NCBI RefSeq assembly: GCF_036325985.1
Contig: NZ_JAUHLI010000013.1
Location: 71,072-135,071, forward strand
From: Alkalimonas cellulosilytica
GTDB taxonomy: Bacteria; Pseudomonadota; Gammaproteobacteria; Enterobacterales; Alteromonadaceae
Direction of reading: 5' to 3'
Length of the DNA stretch: 64,000 nucleotides
Shown here: piece after piece, positions 54,396-63,526 of the stretch
Position numbering within the stretch: the first letter of the stretch is position 1
Layout of the letters: each line of letters starts with the position of its first letter
Notes under the pieces: generated by a model
What the model saw: only the letters and a program-made list of their open reading frames with translations
Database searches by the model: none
Told to the model about the DNA's origin: nothing
Made by a program: the position numbers and the translations under genes

Positions 54396-57019
54396 TGCAG
54401 CAACAGGCACGATTTATCAATATCGGTGAACGCACCAATGTCACAGGCTCTGCGCGCTTTAAGAAACTGATTTTAAATGGTGACTATGAAACGGCGCTGG
54501 ATGTGGCCAGGCAACAGGTGGAGAATGGGGCCCAGATCATCGACATCAACATGGATGAAGCCATGCTGGATAGCAAGGCCGCCATGGTGCGCTATCTCAG
54601 TTTGTTGGCAGGCGAGCCGGATATCTGTCGGGTACCTATTATGGTGGACTCATCCAAATGGGACATCATTGAAGCGGCGCTGAAATGCATTCAGGGCAAA
54701 GCTATCGTCAACTCCATTTCGCTCAAAGAAGGTGAGGCACCCTTTTTAGAGCAAGCCAGACGCATCCGTCGTTATGGTGCTGCCGCCGTGGTGATGGCGT
54801 TTGATGAAGTAGGCCAGGCTGATACCAAAGCGCGCAAAGTAGAGATTTGTCAGCGTGCCTATCGTTTACTGGTAGAGAGTGTCGGTTTTCCACCGGAAGA
54901 CATCATCTTTGATCCCAATATTTTTGCGGTGGCGACCGGCATTGAAGAGCACAACAATTACGCCGTGGACTTTATTGAGGCCTGCCGCGATATCAAACGC
55001 TTGTGCCCCTATGCCAAAATATCAGGCGGAGTGTCCAATATTTCCTTCTCGTTTCGGGGCAATGATCCGGTACGTGAGGCCATGCACTCAGTGTTTTTGT
55101 ACCATGCCATCGCTGCTGGCATGGATATGGGCATCGTCAATGCCGGCCAATTGGCGGTATACGACGATATCCCGGAGCTGCTGCGTGAGCGGGTCGAAGA
55201 CGTCATCTTAAACCGGCGCGAGGATGCCACCGAGCGTTTGCTGGAGATAGCGCCAGAGTTTAAAGGCGATGGCAGCGTGGCTGAGAAGCAGGATGATGCC
55301 TGGCGCAGCTTACCGGTAACCAAGCGGCTGGAGCATGCGCTGGTGAAGGGCATTACCGATTACATTGAGCAGGATACCGAAGAAGCCCGTCAGCAGGCGG
55401 AGAAGCCGCTGCATGTGATCGAAGGCCCGCTGATGGATGGCATGAATGTGGTAGGCGACTTGTTTGGTGAGGGCAAAATGTTCCTGCCGCAGGTGGTCAA
55501 ATCAGCCCGGGTGATGAAAAAAGCGGTGGCCTACCTGCAGCCCTATATCGAAGCGGAAAAATCCGGTGGTCAGGCTCAGGGTAAAATTTTGCTGGCCACG
55601 GTCAAAGGCGATGTGCACGACATAGGCAAAAACATTGTCGGGGTAGTGCTGCAGTGCAACAACTTTGAAGTCATTGATTTGGGTGTGATGGTGCCTTGCG
55701 CTAAGTTGCTGCAGGTGGCCAAAGATGAAAATGTCGATGTGATTGGCTTGTCAGGCTTAATCACCCCATCGCTGGATGAAATGGTGCATGTGGCGAAAGA
55801 AATGTCTCGGCTTGGCTTTGAATTGCCGCTGCTGATCGGAGGCGCTACTACCTCCAAGGTGCACACCGCGGTGAAGATAGAACCGCATTATCCGCATGGG
55901 GTGGTCTATGTGCCCAATGCCTCGCGCAGTGTTTCGGTAGTGCAGTCTTTGATCAGTCAAAGCAGCAAAGCCGATTATCTGGCTCGCATTCAGCAGGAAT
56001 ACATCACAGTTCGTGAGCAGCATCAGCGCAGCCGCCCCGGTCAGAAAATGCTGAGTGTAGCCGAGGCTCGGGCCAATAAGTTTCAGCTGGATCTAACCAG
56101 GGTAGCGCCAGCCCCAAAACAACCGGGTGTGCACCTCTGGGCCGATGTGGATTTGCAGCAACTGCGTGATTACATCGACTGGACGCCGTTTTTTATGACC
56201 TGGCAGTTGTCGGGCAAATACCCGGCCATTTTAAATCACCCGGAAGTTGGCATGGAAGCCCGCAAATTATTGGCGGATGCCAATACCATGCTGGATCAGA
56301 TGATTGGCAGCAAGCGCATTCAGGGCAAGGCGGTGTTCGGTCTGTTTCCGGCCAACAGCGATGGCGACGATATTATTGTCTACACGGATGAGGGCCGCAG
56401 TACCGAACGGTGTCGTCTGCATCAATTGCGTCAGCAGTTGCAACTGCGGAACCAGATCCCCAACAGTTGCTTGAGTGACTTTATTGCGCCGGTCGGCAGC
56501 GGTGTGGCTGATTACATCGGGGCTTTTGCGGTGAGTACCGGTTTTGGTGCCGATGAATTTGCCGCTGAATTTGCTGCAGCGCATGATGATTACAACAGCA
56601 TCCTGGTCAAAGCATTGGCTGATCGGCTGGCTGAAGCGCTGGCAGAGTATCTGCACCTTAAGATCCGCCGTGAGTACTGGGGCTATGCAGCCGATGAGCA
56701 ACTGGAAAATGAGCAGTTGATTCGTGAGTTGTATCAGGGCATACGACCAGCTCCCGGATATCCGGCGTGTCCGGAACATACCGAAAAAGGCACTTTATGG
56801 CAGTTGCTGGATGTGGAAGCGCAAACCGGTATGCAGCTGACTGAAAGCTATGCCATGTGGCCAGGCGCTGCAGTCAGCGGCTGGTATCTGGCTCATCCGG
56901 ACAGCAAATACTTTGCGGTCAGTAAAATTGGCCGCGATCAACTGGCCGATTATGCCGGCCGTAAAGGCTGGAGCGAGCAAGAAGCCGAGGTTTGGCTTAC
57001 TCCCAATCTACAGGATTAA
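54395..57019 (+). CDS. metH: Methionine synthase pterin/B12/activation module of split MetH
   Basis: 874 aa: pterin-binding domain (RFINIGERTNVTGSARFKKL, starting at residue 7), helical cap, cobalamin-binding domain with the ligand His in GDVHDIGKNIVG (about residue 406), and the C-terminal AdoMet reactivation domain (RPAPGYPACPEHTEKGTLW, LTESYAMWPGAAVSGWY). CGGAG lies 5 bp before the ATG. Together the two genes encode a full-length MetH of the normal size; separate reading frames and a good ribosome site argue for a true split. Confidence 0.95.
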   Translation: MQQQARFINIGERTNVTGSARFKKLILNGDYETALDVARQQVENGAQIIDINMDEAMLDSKAAMVRYLSLLAGEPDICRVPIMVDSSKWDIIEAALKCIQGKAIVNSISLKEGEAPFLEQARRIRRYGAAAVVMAFDEVGQADTKARKVEICQRAYRLLVESVGFPPEDIIFDPNIFAVATGIEEHNNYAVDFIEACRDIKRLCPYAKISGGVSNISFSFRGNDPVREAMHSVFLYHAIAAGMDMGIVNAGQLAVYDDIPELLRERVEDVILNRREDATERLLEIAPEFKGDGSVAEKQDDAWRSLPVTKRLEHALVKGITDYIEQDTEEARQQAEKPLHVIEGPLMDGMNVVGDLFGEGKMFLPQVVKSARVMKKAVAYLQPYIEAEKSGGQAQGKILLATVKGDVHDIGKNIVGVVLQCNNFEVIDLGVMVPCAKLLQVAKDENVDVIGLSGLITPSLDEMVHVAKEMSRLGFELPLLIGGATTSKVHTAVKIEPHYPHGVVYVPNASRSVSVVQSLISQSSKADYLARIQQEYITVREQHQRSRPGQKMLSVAEARANKFQLDLTRVAPAPKQPGVHLWADVDLQQLRDYIDWTPFFMTWQLSGKYPAILNHPEVGMEARKLLADANTMLDQMIGSKRIQGKAVFGLFPANSDGDDIIVYTDEGRSTERCRLHQLRQQLQLRNQIPNSCLSDFIAPVGSGVADYIGAFAVSTGFGADEFAAEFAAAHDDYNSILVKALADRLAEALAEYLHLKIRREYWGYAADEQLENEQLIRELYQGIRPAPGYPACPEHTEKGTLWQLLDVEAQTGMQLTESYAMWPGAAVSGWYLAHPDSKYFAVSKIGRDQLADYAGRKGWSEQEAEVWLTPNLQD

Positions 57020-57031
57020 GTTGAGGCGGGT

Positions 57032-57820
57032 TTAGAAAATCGCCGCCGGGGCAGGTAAGGGTAATTCGGGCAGATAACGGGCCCGGATTTGCTGTAGTTT
57101 GCCGCGTTGATACAGGCGTTGCCAGGCCTCATCAAGCCGTATGGCCATCTCTTCAGAGATGGTGTGGCGGCTAAAGCCAAAATAGACCGGGTTTTGGTAC
57201 ACCACCAGCAATTGCTGATAACTCCGATGCTGCATCTGGCCGGTTTGTCGCCAATGGTAGAGAGTGCTTTGATCTTCCAATACGGCATCCACTCTGCCTG
57301 TATCCAGCAAAGCCAGTTTATCTTCATGGCTGCGAATCTCCACCAGGGTGGGGCCAAAATCATCAAGCGCGATCAGCTGCTCAAACGCCTCACCATAGTA
57401 GGCACCATTTAAAATGGCCAGTAGCAACTCTTGAGGCCATGTTGCCAGTTGTTGTAGATTTTCCAGTGCTGGCAACCGTTTGGGATCTCCTATTAAGACT
57501 ACGGTTTCCTGATGATGTGGCCCGATAAAGCGAAAGTCTGCCAGACGTTGTTCTGAAAATGAAAGGTGGCTTAGCATATCCAACTGGCCCTGCGCAATCA
57601 GTTGCAGCGAGCGGCGCCAGGGGGATTGGTAGATCACCAGCTCACAGCCTGCTTCTTCGGCTAAGGCTCTGGCAAGTTCAATGGACAAGCCTTGCCAACC
57701 GCTGCCGTTGGGATTCAGGTGGGGCGGAAAAGAACTGTCAGCTCCCATGCGTAATTGACAGCTGTATGCTGGCAAAGACAGAAGCAAGATGAGTATGCTG
57801 CTGATAAAAACTTTATGCAT
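57032..57820 (-). CDS. Periplasmic solute-binding protein (family 3-like), orphan
   Basis: 262 aa starting at MHKVFISSILILLLSLPAYS (signal peptide). Core SBP_bac_3 features: GADSSFPPHLNPNGSGWQGL, SIELARALAEEAGCELVI, QSPWRRSLQLIAQGQLDMLS. Convergent with metH (12 bp) and divergent from another binding-protein gene 95 bp away. No transporter subunits nearby. Confidence 0.82.
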   Translation of the reverse strand: MHKVFISSILILLLSLPAYSCQLRMGADSSFPPHLNPNGSGWQGLSIELARALAEEAGCELVIYQSPWRRSLQLIAQGQLDMLSHLSFSEQRLADFRFIGPHHQETVVLIGDPKRLPALENLQQLATWPQELLLAILNGAYYGEAFEQLIALDDFGPTLVEIRSHEDKLALLDTGRVDAVLEDQSTLYHWRQTGQMQHRSYQQLLVVYQNPVYFGFSRHTISEEMAIRLDEAWQRLYQRGKLQQIRARYLPELPLPAPAAIF

Positions 57821-57915
57821 CCAGATAATACCAATGGTTAGGCAGCCCACGTATTTTACACATTAAAGATAAGCTGCAATGCTTTTAAACACAATTCCTG
57901 ACTATACTTAAGGTC

Positions 57916-58689
57916 ATGATGACTTTGAGGGCTTTACGCATGCCACTCCTGCTTGGGATTGTGTTATTCTTTTTTAGTGTATCTGCCCTGGCTGAACGTA
58001 CGCTGACCTTTTTGGTTGGGATGGATAAACCACCCTACATTCAGTTGCAGGATGGTACCGGCTTCGAACTGGAGCTGCTGCGGGAGGTCAGTCATCGCAT
58101 GGGGTATGATGCAGTATTTTTGCACGTCCCCAATGCGCGTATCCGTTACCTGCTGGAGCAGGGGCATGGTGATGTTGCCACTTTACAGCGCCTTCCAGAC
58201 CATCCGACCGAACTGTTCTATAGCCAGCCTTATGTCCGGTATCAAAATGCGGTGATCACCTTGCGTGAAAAAGAACTGGTTGTTCAGCATGCCCAGGATA
58301 TGCAGCGCCTGAGTGTAGTGGCATTTCAGAATGCCAAAATTGTGCTGGGGGATGAGTTTGGCGTGATGGCGCAAAACTCCAGTCGCTACCAGGAAACCAC
58401 CAATCAGAAAACCCAGGTAGATATGCTGCTGGCTGGCCGGATTGATGCTGCGGTGATGGACATCAATATTTTTCATTATTTCCGCCGGGTCAGTGATGAC
58501 TCACAACCTATCCAGCTACACACCTTATTTCCGCCCAGTGATTACCGGGCAGCTTTTCGTGAGCAGAGCTTGCAGCTAAGTTTTGACAAGGCGTTGCAGC
58601 AGTTGTTTAGCCACTCAGACTACAGCCGGATGCAGCTGGAGTTTTTTGGCTCCGTCAATCAATACCAAGCTGCAGGGTTGAGCCCATAA
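57916..58689 (+). CDS. Periplasmic solute-binding protein (family 3-like), orphan
   Basis: 257 aa. Signal peptide (MPLLLGIVLFFFSVSALA), then LTFLVGMDKPPYIQLQDGTG, FELELLREVSHRMGYDAVF and VDMLLAGRIDAAVMDINIF of the SBP_bac_3 fold. It differs in sequence from its divergent neighbour. Ligand unknown. The pair may be a duplicated sensing unit. Confidence 0.82.
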   Translation: MMTLRALRMPLLLGIVLFFFSVSALAERTLTFLVGMDKPPYIQLQDGTGFELELLREVSHRMGYDAVFLHVPNARIRYLLEQGHGDVATLQRLPDHPTELFYSQPYVRYQNAVITLREKELVVQHAQDMQRLSVVAFQNAKIVLGDEFGVMAQNSSRYQETTNQKTQVDMLLAGRIDAAVMDINIFHYFRRVSDDSQPIQLHTLFPPSDYRAAFREQSLQLSFDKALQQLFSHSDYSRMQLEFFGSVNQYQAAGLSP

Positions 58690-58803
58690 GAGGACAGCTT
58701 TTTCCCGCAGTATCTCCTGACGTTGACACTTTTTTCCAGTATGATAGCCACCACTGATAAGCCTTAAATTACTTTCTGGCATAATGGTTGGTGAGGATAC
58801 TTC

Positions 58804-59553
58804 GTGCAGCATTCTGGTTCTGTGTTTGAAATGATTCGTAGTCGTCCCGTATTGTCCGCCTTGTACTGGGTTAAACAGGCCTGGCAACTGTTCCGGCAAG
58901 CTCCCTGGCTTTGGATCCAATTGCTGTCTTTTGTGTTGTTGCTTAATTTGCTGGGTTCAATGAACCCGGTACTCTTCATGATTACCCTTTTTCTGAACCC
59001 TTTTATTACTGCCGGGTTGTACAGTGTGATTATGGCCGTGCAGCGGGGCGAGACAGTTAGCTTTGGTTGGTTGTTCCGGCCGCTGCAACAGGCAGAGTTT
59101 CGGCCCTTGTTTTTGCAGTTGGCGGCGCTGAATTTATTGTTGGCTATTCCATTGAGTCTTTTGGGGGAGCACCTGACCCAGCAATTAGCGGCCGAGCAAC
59201 TGGATTTTAGTCTGGTGCTGTTGTTTGTGTTTTGCACGGCCATGATCTGGATGATGTTTAGCTACGCCGTAGCCATTTTGTATTTTTTGCCGGAGAAACG
59301 GTTGCTGTCAGCTCTGATGGGCAGTCTGGTTGCCTGTTGGCGTAACCTGCTGCCATTGCTGCTGTTTGGCATGGTTGCACTGGCACTTTGTTTGGCGACT
59401 GTGCCTACCATGTTGCTTGGTATGATAGTGGTCCTGCCATTGATTAGCATCGCTTTCTTTATATCCTTTCAGGATATCTTTAATGTAGATCCTGGCAAAT
59501 CGGGTCCTTCGGATCAGCAGAATAAGTCCGATCCTGATGTGCTGGAAGTATGA
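58804..59553 (+). CDS. Polytopic membrane protein, BPSS1780-like
   Basis: 249 aa with about six hydrophobic helices beginning WLWIQLLSFVLLLNLLG. GTG 58804 is chosen because GAGG lies 7 bp upstream; an ATG at 58831 is possible. The layout (ALYWVKQAWQLFRQAPWLW start and FLNPFITAGLYSVIMAVQRG) resembles the BPSS1780 / YciC-type family. Function unknown. It directly precedes recX by 3 bp. Confidence 0.75.
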   Translation: MQHSGSVFEMIRSRPVLSALYWVKQAWQLFRQAPWLWIQLLSFVLLLNLLGSMNPVLFMITLFLNPFITAGLYSVIMAVQRGETVSFGWLFRPLQQAEFRPLFLQLAALNLLLAIPLSLLGEHLTQQLAAEQLDFSLVLLFVFCTAMIWMMFSYAVAILYFLPEKRLLSALMGSLVACWRNLLPLLLFGMVALALCLATVPTMLLGMIVVLPLISIAFFISFQDIFNVDPGKSGPSDQQNKSDPDVLEV

Positions 59554-59556
59554 GGC

Positions 59557-60003
59557 ATGACCCTCAAAGAGTTAAAAAAGTCAGCGCTGCAACTGCTAGC
59601 CAGGCGTGAATACAGTTCGCAGCAGTTGCAGCAGCGATTGCAAGCCAAAACGGCAGATGACCAGCTGGTTCAGCAGGTGATAATATGGTGCCAGGCTGAG
59701 AACTATCAAAGCGATGCCCGTTTTGTCGAGATGTTGCTGCGCTCACGTATGGCAAAAGGCTATGGGCCGCTTTACATTCAACAGGAGTGCCGGCGTCATG
59801 GCGTCAGTATGCCGCTGTTAGAGCAGCAGCTGGCTCAGTTAGAGCCGGACTGGCTTGCGCTGGCACAGAGCATCTACTTGAAAAAATACGCGGGCAGTGC
59901 CATTACCAGTGCCAATGAGCGCGCCAAGCGGCTGCGTTATTTGCAGCAACGGGGATTCTACCCGGAAGATTGCAGCGCCGTACTCAAATACAACAGAAGT
60001 TAG
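59557..60003 (+). CDS. recX: RecA regulatory protein RecX
   Basis: 148 aa of tandem three-helix repeats: ALQLLARREYSSQQLQQRLQ, the NYQSDARFVEMLLRSRMAKG segment and the closing LQQRGFYPEDCSAVLKYN. Inhibits RecA filament growth. In most relatives recX lies right after recA; here 7 kb separates them and it sits 9 bp before alaS. Confidence 0.93.
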   Translation: MTLKELKKSALQLLARREYSSQQLQQRLQAKTADDQLVQQVIIWCQAENYQSDARFVEMLLRSRMAKGYGPLYIQQECRRHGVSMPLLEQQLAQLEPDWLALAQSIYLKKYAGSAITSANERAKRLRYLQQRGFYPEDCSAVLKYNRS

Positions 60004-60012
60004 GAAACCACC

Positions 60013-62640
60013 ATGAGCATGACATCGTCCGCTATCCGCAATGCCTTTCTGGATTACTTTGCCAGCAAAGGCCATCAAATTGTGCCGAGCGCTTCCCTGA
60101 TCCCAGGCAATGATGCCACTTTATTGTTTACCAATGCTGGCATGGTGCCTTTTAAAGATGTGTTCCTTGGGCAAGATCCTCGCTCCTACAACCGGGCGAC
60201 GTCGGCGCAGCGTTGCGTTCGGGCCGGTGGTAAACACAACGACCTGGAAAATGTCGGCTATACCGCACGGCATCACACCTTTTTTGAAATGCTGGGCAAC
60301 TTTAGTTTTGGTGATTATTTCAAGCAAGAAGCCATCGCCTATGCCTGGGAGTTTCTTACCAAAGAGTTGGCGCTTCCGGCTGACAAGCTGTTGGTCACGG
60401 TCTATGCCAGTGATGATGAAGCCTTTGATATCTGGACCAAACAGATTGGTTTGCCAGCGGAGAAAGTGATTCGTATCGGTGACAACAAAGGGGCCCCTTA
60501 CGCCTCAGATAACTTCTGGGCTATGGGTGATACCGGCCCCTGCGGCCCTTGTACCGAAGTGTTTTACGATCATGGTGCAGAGATCTGGGGTGGGCCTCCG
60601 GGCAGCCCGGAAGAGGATGGTGATCGCTTTATTGAGATCTGGAACATCGTCTTTATGCAGTTTAACCGTCATGCCGATGGCCGGATGGAGCCTTTGCCAA
60701 AACCCAGCGTGGATACCGGCATGGGGCTGGAGCGGATTGCCGCCATTTTGCAGGGTGTGCATAGCAACTATGAAATCGACATCTTTCAGGCTTTGATTGC
60801 CGCTGCCGCTGAAGTCACCGGGGCGAAAGACTTAAGCAACAAATCGCTGCGAGTGATAGCCGATCATATCCGCAGCTGCGCTTTTTTGATGGTGGATGGT
60901 GTGCAGCCATCGAACGAGGGGCGTGGTTACGTGCTGCGTCGTATTATTCGCCGGGCTGTACGCCACGGTCATCAACTGGGCGCGGAAGGTGCCTTTTTCC
61001 ATAAACTGGTGTCGGCACTGGTTGCCCAGATGGGAGAGGCTTACCCGGAACTTGCTGCCAAGCAAGCTGTGATTGAAAAGTTACTGCGTATTGAAGAAGA
61101 GCAGTTTGGTAAAACCTTACAACGCGGCCTGACTATGCTGCAAGACGCGCTGCAGCAGTTGGATGGCAAGGTCTTGCCCGGCGATCTGGTGTTTAAATTG
61201 TACGACACCTATGGTTTCCCGGTCGATTTAACCAATGATGTGGCGCGTGAGCAAGGCGTTACGGTCGATCAGGCTGGCTTTGATGCAGAAATGGCTCAGC
61301 AGCGGCAACGTGCTCAACAAGCCAGTCAGTTTGGTATGGATTACAATGCACAGCTCACCAGCAAGCAGATCACTGATTTTACCGGGTATCAGCAAGAACA
61401 TGGTAACGCCAAAGTGCTGGAAATTCTGCGCGATGGCAAAGCCTGCCAGCAGTTACAGGATGGTGAGGAGGCTTTGGTTGTGCTTGACCAAACGCCTTTT
61501 TACGCCGAGTCTGGTGGCCAGATTGGCGATACCGGCAGCTTAACCCTGGCCGATGGCAGTGTGTTCAGTGTGACCGATACCATCAAGCTGGGCAAAGCCC
61601 ACGCGCATAAAGGCAAACTCAAAGGGCAATTGGCGGTTGGAGCCGCGGTACAGGCTCAGATCGATGAAGCGCGTCGCCAGGCCATTCGGCAGAATCACTC
61701 GGCAACTCACCTGGTACATGCTGCCTTGCGCTCGGTGCTTGGGGAGCATGTGACGCAAAAAGGTTCATTGGTTGGACCGGAGCGCTTTCGTTTTGACTTT
61801 TCGCATTACGAAGCCATCAGTGCTGCGCAGCTGCAAGCCGTGGAAGTGTTGGTAAATCAGCATATTCAGGCCAACCACCCGGTGCAGACCGAGCTGATGA
61901 GCCTGGAAGCAGCGAAAGCGGCTGGTGCCATGGCGCTGTTTGGTGAGAAATACGATGATGATGTGCGGGTGTTGACCATGAGCCCGTTCTCGGTCGAGCT
62001 GTGTGGCGGCACGCACGTGAAGAATACCGGAGACATTGGTCTGTTTAAGATTGTGTCGGAAGGCGGCATAGCTGCAGGAGTGCGTCGTATTGAAGCGGTT
62101 ACCGGCATGCAGGCCATCACTTGGTTGCATCAGCTGGAGCAGCAGGCGCAAGGTGTCGCTAGTGCGTTGAAAGGCGATCTGTTTTCTATTGCGGAGCGTG
62201 TGCAGCAAAGCTTGGATCGCAGCAGACAGTTAGAAAAAGATATCGATCAATTGAAACAAAAGCTGGCCAGTCAGGCGGGCAGCTCCCTGTTGGATCAGGT
62301 CCAGTTGATTGCTGGCAGCAAGGTGCTGATTACTGAGTTGCCGCAAGTAGAGGCCAAAACGTTACGAACGATGCTGGATGAGCTGAAAAACAAGCTGGGA
62401 TCAGGTGTCTTGCTGTTGGCCACAGTCAATGATGGCAAAATCAGTTTGATTGCCGGTGTTACCCAGGATCTCACCGCCAAGGTGCATGCCGGTAAGCTGG
62501 TTGGCTGGGCTGCAGAGCAGTTAGGTGGCAAAGGGGGAGGGCGGCCGGATATGGCTCAGGCAGGTGGCAGTGATATTGCAGCATTACCAGCTGTGTTGCA
62601 GCAAGCCGCCGAGGTGATTGAGCAGCAACTGAGCGCTTAA
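60013..62640 (+). CDS. alaS: Alanine--tRNA ligase
   Basis: 875-aa class II synthetase. Start SSAIRNAFLDYFASKGH, core RCVRAGGKHNDLENVG, editing-domain zinc motifs NHSATHLVHAAL (about residue 560) and CGGTHV (about 664), and C-terminal GGGGRPDMAQ-like glycine loop (KGGGRPDMAQAGGSD). Charges tRNA-Ala and removes mischarged Ser or Gly. Confidence 0.98.
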   Translation: MSMTSSAIRNAFLDYFASKGHQIVPSASLIPGNDATLLFTNAGMVPFKDVFLGQDPRSYNRATSAQRCVRAGGKHNDLENVGYTARHHTFFEMLGNFSFGDYFKQEAIAYAWEFLTKELALPADKLLVTVYASDDEAFDIWTKQIGLPAEKVIRIGDNKGAPYASDNFWAMGDTGPCGPCTEVFYDHGAEIWGGPPGSPEEDGDRFIEIWNIVFMQFNRHADGRMEPLPKPSVDTGMGLERIAAILQGVHSNYEIDIFQALIAAAAEVTGAKDLSNKSLRVIADHIRSCAFLMVDGVQPSNEGRGYVLRRIIRRAVRHGHQLGAEGAFFHKLVSALVAQMGEAYPELAAKQAVIEKLLRIEEEQFGKTLQRGLTMLQDALQQLDGKVLPGDLVFKLYDTYGFPVDLTNDVAREQGVTVDQAGFDAEMAQQRQRAQQASQFGMDYNAQLTSKQITDFTGYQQEHGNAKVLEILRDGKACQQLQDGEEALVVLDQTPFYAESGGQIGDTGSLTLADGSVFSVTDTIKLGKAHAHKGKLKGQLAVGAAVQAQIDEARRQAIRQNHSATHLVHAALRSVLGEHVTQKGSLVGPERFRFDFSHYEAISAAQLQAVEVLVNQHIQANHPVQTELMSLEAAKAAGAMALFGEKYDDDVRVLTMSPFSVELCGGTHVKNTGDIGLFKIVSEGGIAAGVRRIEAVTGMQAITWLHQLEQQAQGVASALKGDLFSIAERVQQSLDRSRQLEKDIDQLKQKLASQAGSSLLDQVQLIAGSKVLITELPQVEAKTLRTMLDELKNKLGSGVLLLATVNDGKISLIAGVTQDLTAKVHAGKLVGWAAEQLGGKGGGRPDMAQAGGSDIAALPAVLQQAAEVIEQQLSA

Positions 62641-62891
62641 GGTTGATCCATAACGGCTGGTGCGGAGTATGTAAAATAATCTGCATCAGCAACTTATTAT
62701 TCACATCATAGCTGCAGCATTTTTGCTACACTCAAAGGCGGTGCCGGAAAGATACCCGATAACTGTGGTTAATTTTTGTCGTAAAACCTACGGTTGCTTT
62801 TCTTTCCGCTGTCAGCTGAGTTATGATAGAGCACTTTTTCAGGATGCCAGTAGCAGAACTGGACCGAAAACAAGGAAATAGGAGCAAACGA

Positions 62892-63083
62892 ATGCTTATT
62901 CTTACACGACGGGTTGGTGAAACGCTGATGATTGGTGATGAAGTCACCGTGACAGTTTTGGGTGTGAAAGGAAATCAGGTACGCATTGGCGTGAATGCAC
63001 CAAAAGAAGTATCCGTTCACCGTGAAGAAATTTACATGCGCATCCAGGCAGAAAAATCGCCGGATGATGAGGGCAATGCCTGA
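62892..63083 (+). CDS. csrA: Carbon storage regulator CsrA
   Basis: 63-aa RNA-binding protein: MLILTRRVGETLMIGDEVTV and IGVNAPKEVSVHREEIY contain the Leu4, Arg44-type RNA-contact residues. Global post-transcriptional regulator binding GGA motifs. AGGAG lies 7 bp before the ATG. Following alaS at 251 bp is the normal position. Its own leader contains GGA triplets that may allow autoregulation. Confidence 0.97.
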   Translation: MLILTRRVGETLMIGDEVTVTVLGVKGNQVRIGVNAPKEVSVHREEIYMRIQAEKSPDDEGNA

Positions 63084-63185
63084 GCTTGATAGTTGCGCTT
63101 AGAAGAAATTGAGCGCTTAAATCATCTGTAAGATGATGGATTGCTTAAAAGGTCGGCAAACAAGCCCGCCCCACCGAAAAATTGT

Positions 63186-63213
63186 TTGACTTATTTTCCT
63201 GAGACTTTAATAT
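63186..63213 (+). promoter_or_regulatory. Putative promoter of the tRNA cluster
   Basis: TTGACT (63186-63191), 16-bp spacer, TAATAT (63208-63213), followed by a GC-rich segment before the tRNA-Ser gene, as expected of stringently controlled stable-RNA promoters. Confidence 0.6.
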
Positions 63214-63232
63214 ACACGCCGCAACACAGCGC

Positions 63233-63322
63233 GGAGAAATGGCCGAGTGGCTGAAGGCGCACCCCTGCTAAGGGTGTATAGGGGAAACTCTATCGAGGGT
63301 TCGAATCCCTCTTTCTCCGCCA
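63233..63322 (+). tRNA. tRNA-Ser (GCU)
   Basis: 90-nt class II tRNA. Acceptor GGAGAAA pairs with TTTCTCC, discriminator G, CCA encoded. Anticodon loop CTGCTAA gives GCU; long variable arm present. Confidence 0.97.
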
Positions 63323-63336
63323 TTTTATAGTGAATT

Positions 63337-63413
63337 GGACGCGTAGCTCAGCTGGATAGAGTACTCGGCTACGAACCGAGCGGTCGGAGGTTCGAATCCT
63401 CCCGCGTCCGCCA
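63337..63413 (+). tRNA. tRNA-Arg (ACG), copy 1
   Basis: 77 nt. Acceptor GGACGCG pairs with CGCGTCC, anticodon loop CTACGAA (ACG, to be edited to ICG), T-loop GGTTCGAATCC, CCA encoded. Confidence 0.97.
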
Positions 63414-63449
63414 TTCACTATAAACTGTGTGCAGTACCATCGCTTTTCA

Positions 63450-63526
63450 GGACGCGTAGCTCAGCTGGATAGAGTACTCGGCTACGAACCGAGCGGTCGG
63501 AGGTTCGAATCCTCCCGCGTCCGCCA
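63450..63526 (+). tRNA. tRNA-Arg (ACG), copy 2
   Basis: Identical in its 77 nt to copy 1, separated by a 36-nt spacer. Its last 19 nt (63508-63526) begin the repeat array that follows. Confidence 0.97.

Noticed and set aside
54380..54400. Frameshift or sequencing error in metH
   Set aside because: Considered, but the TAATG overlap, ribosome site and location exactly at the inter-domain linker favour a natural split. Cannot be fully excluded without reads.
58723..58745. TTGACA and TATGAT as a promoter for the membrane protein at 58804
   Set aside because: Spacer is only 11 bp, too short for a sigma70 promoter.
63121..63137. Hairpin ATCATCT/AGATGAT after csrA as a terminator
   Set aside because: Short loop and no T-run; not convincing as a terminator.
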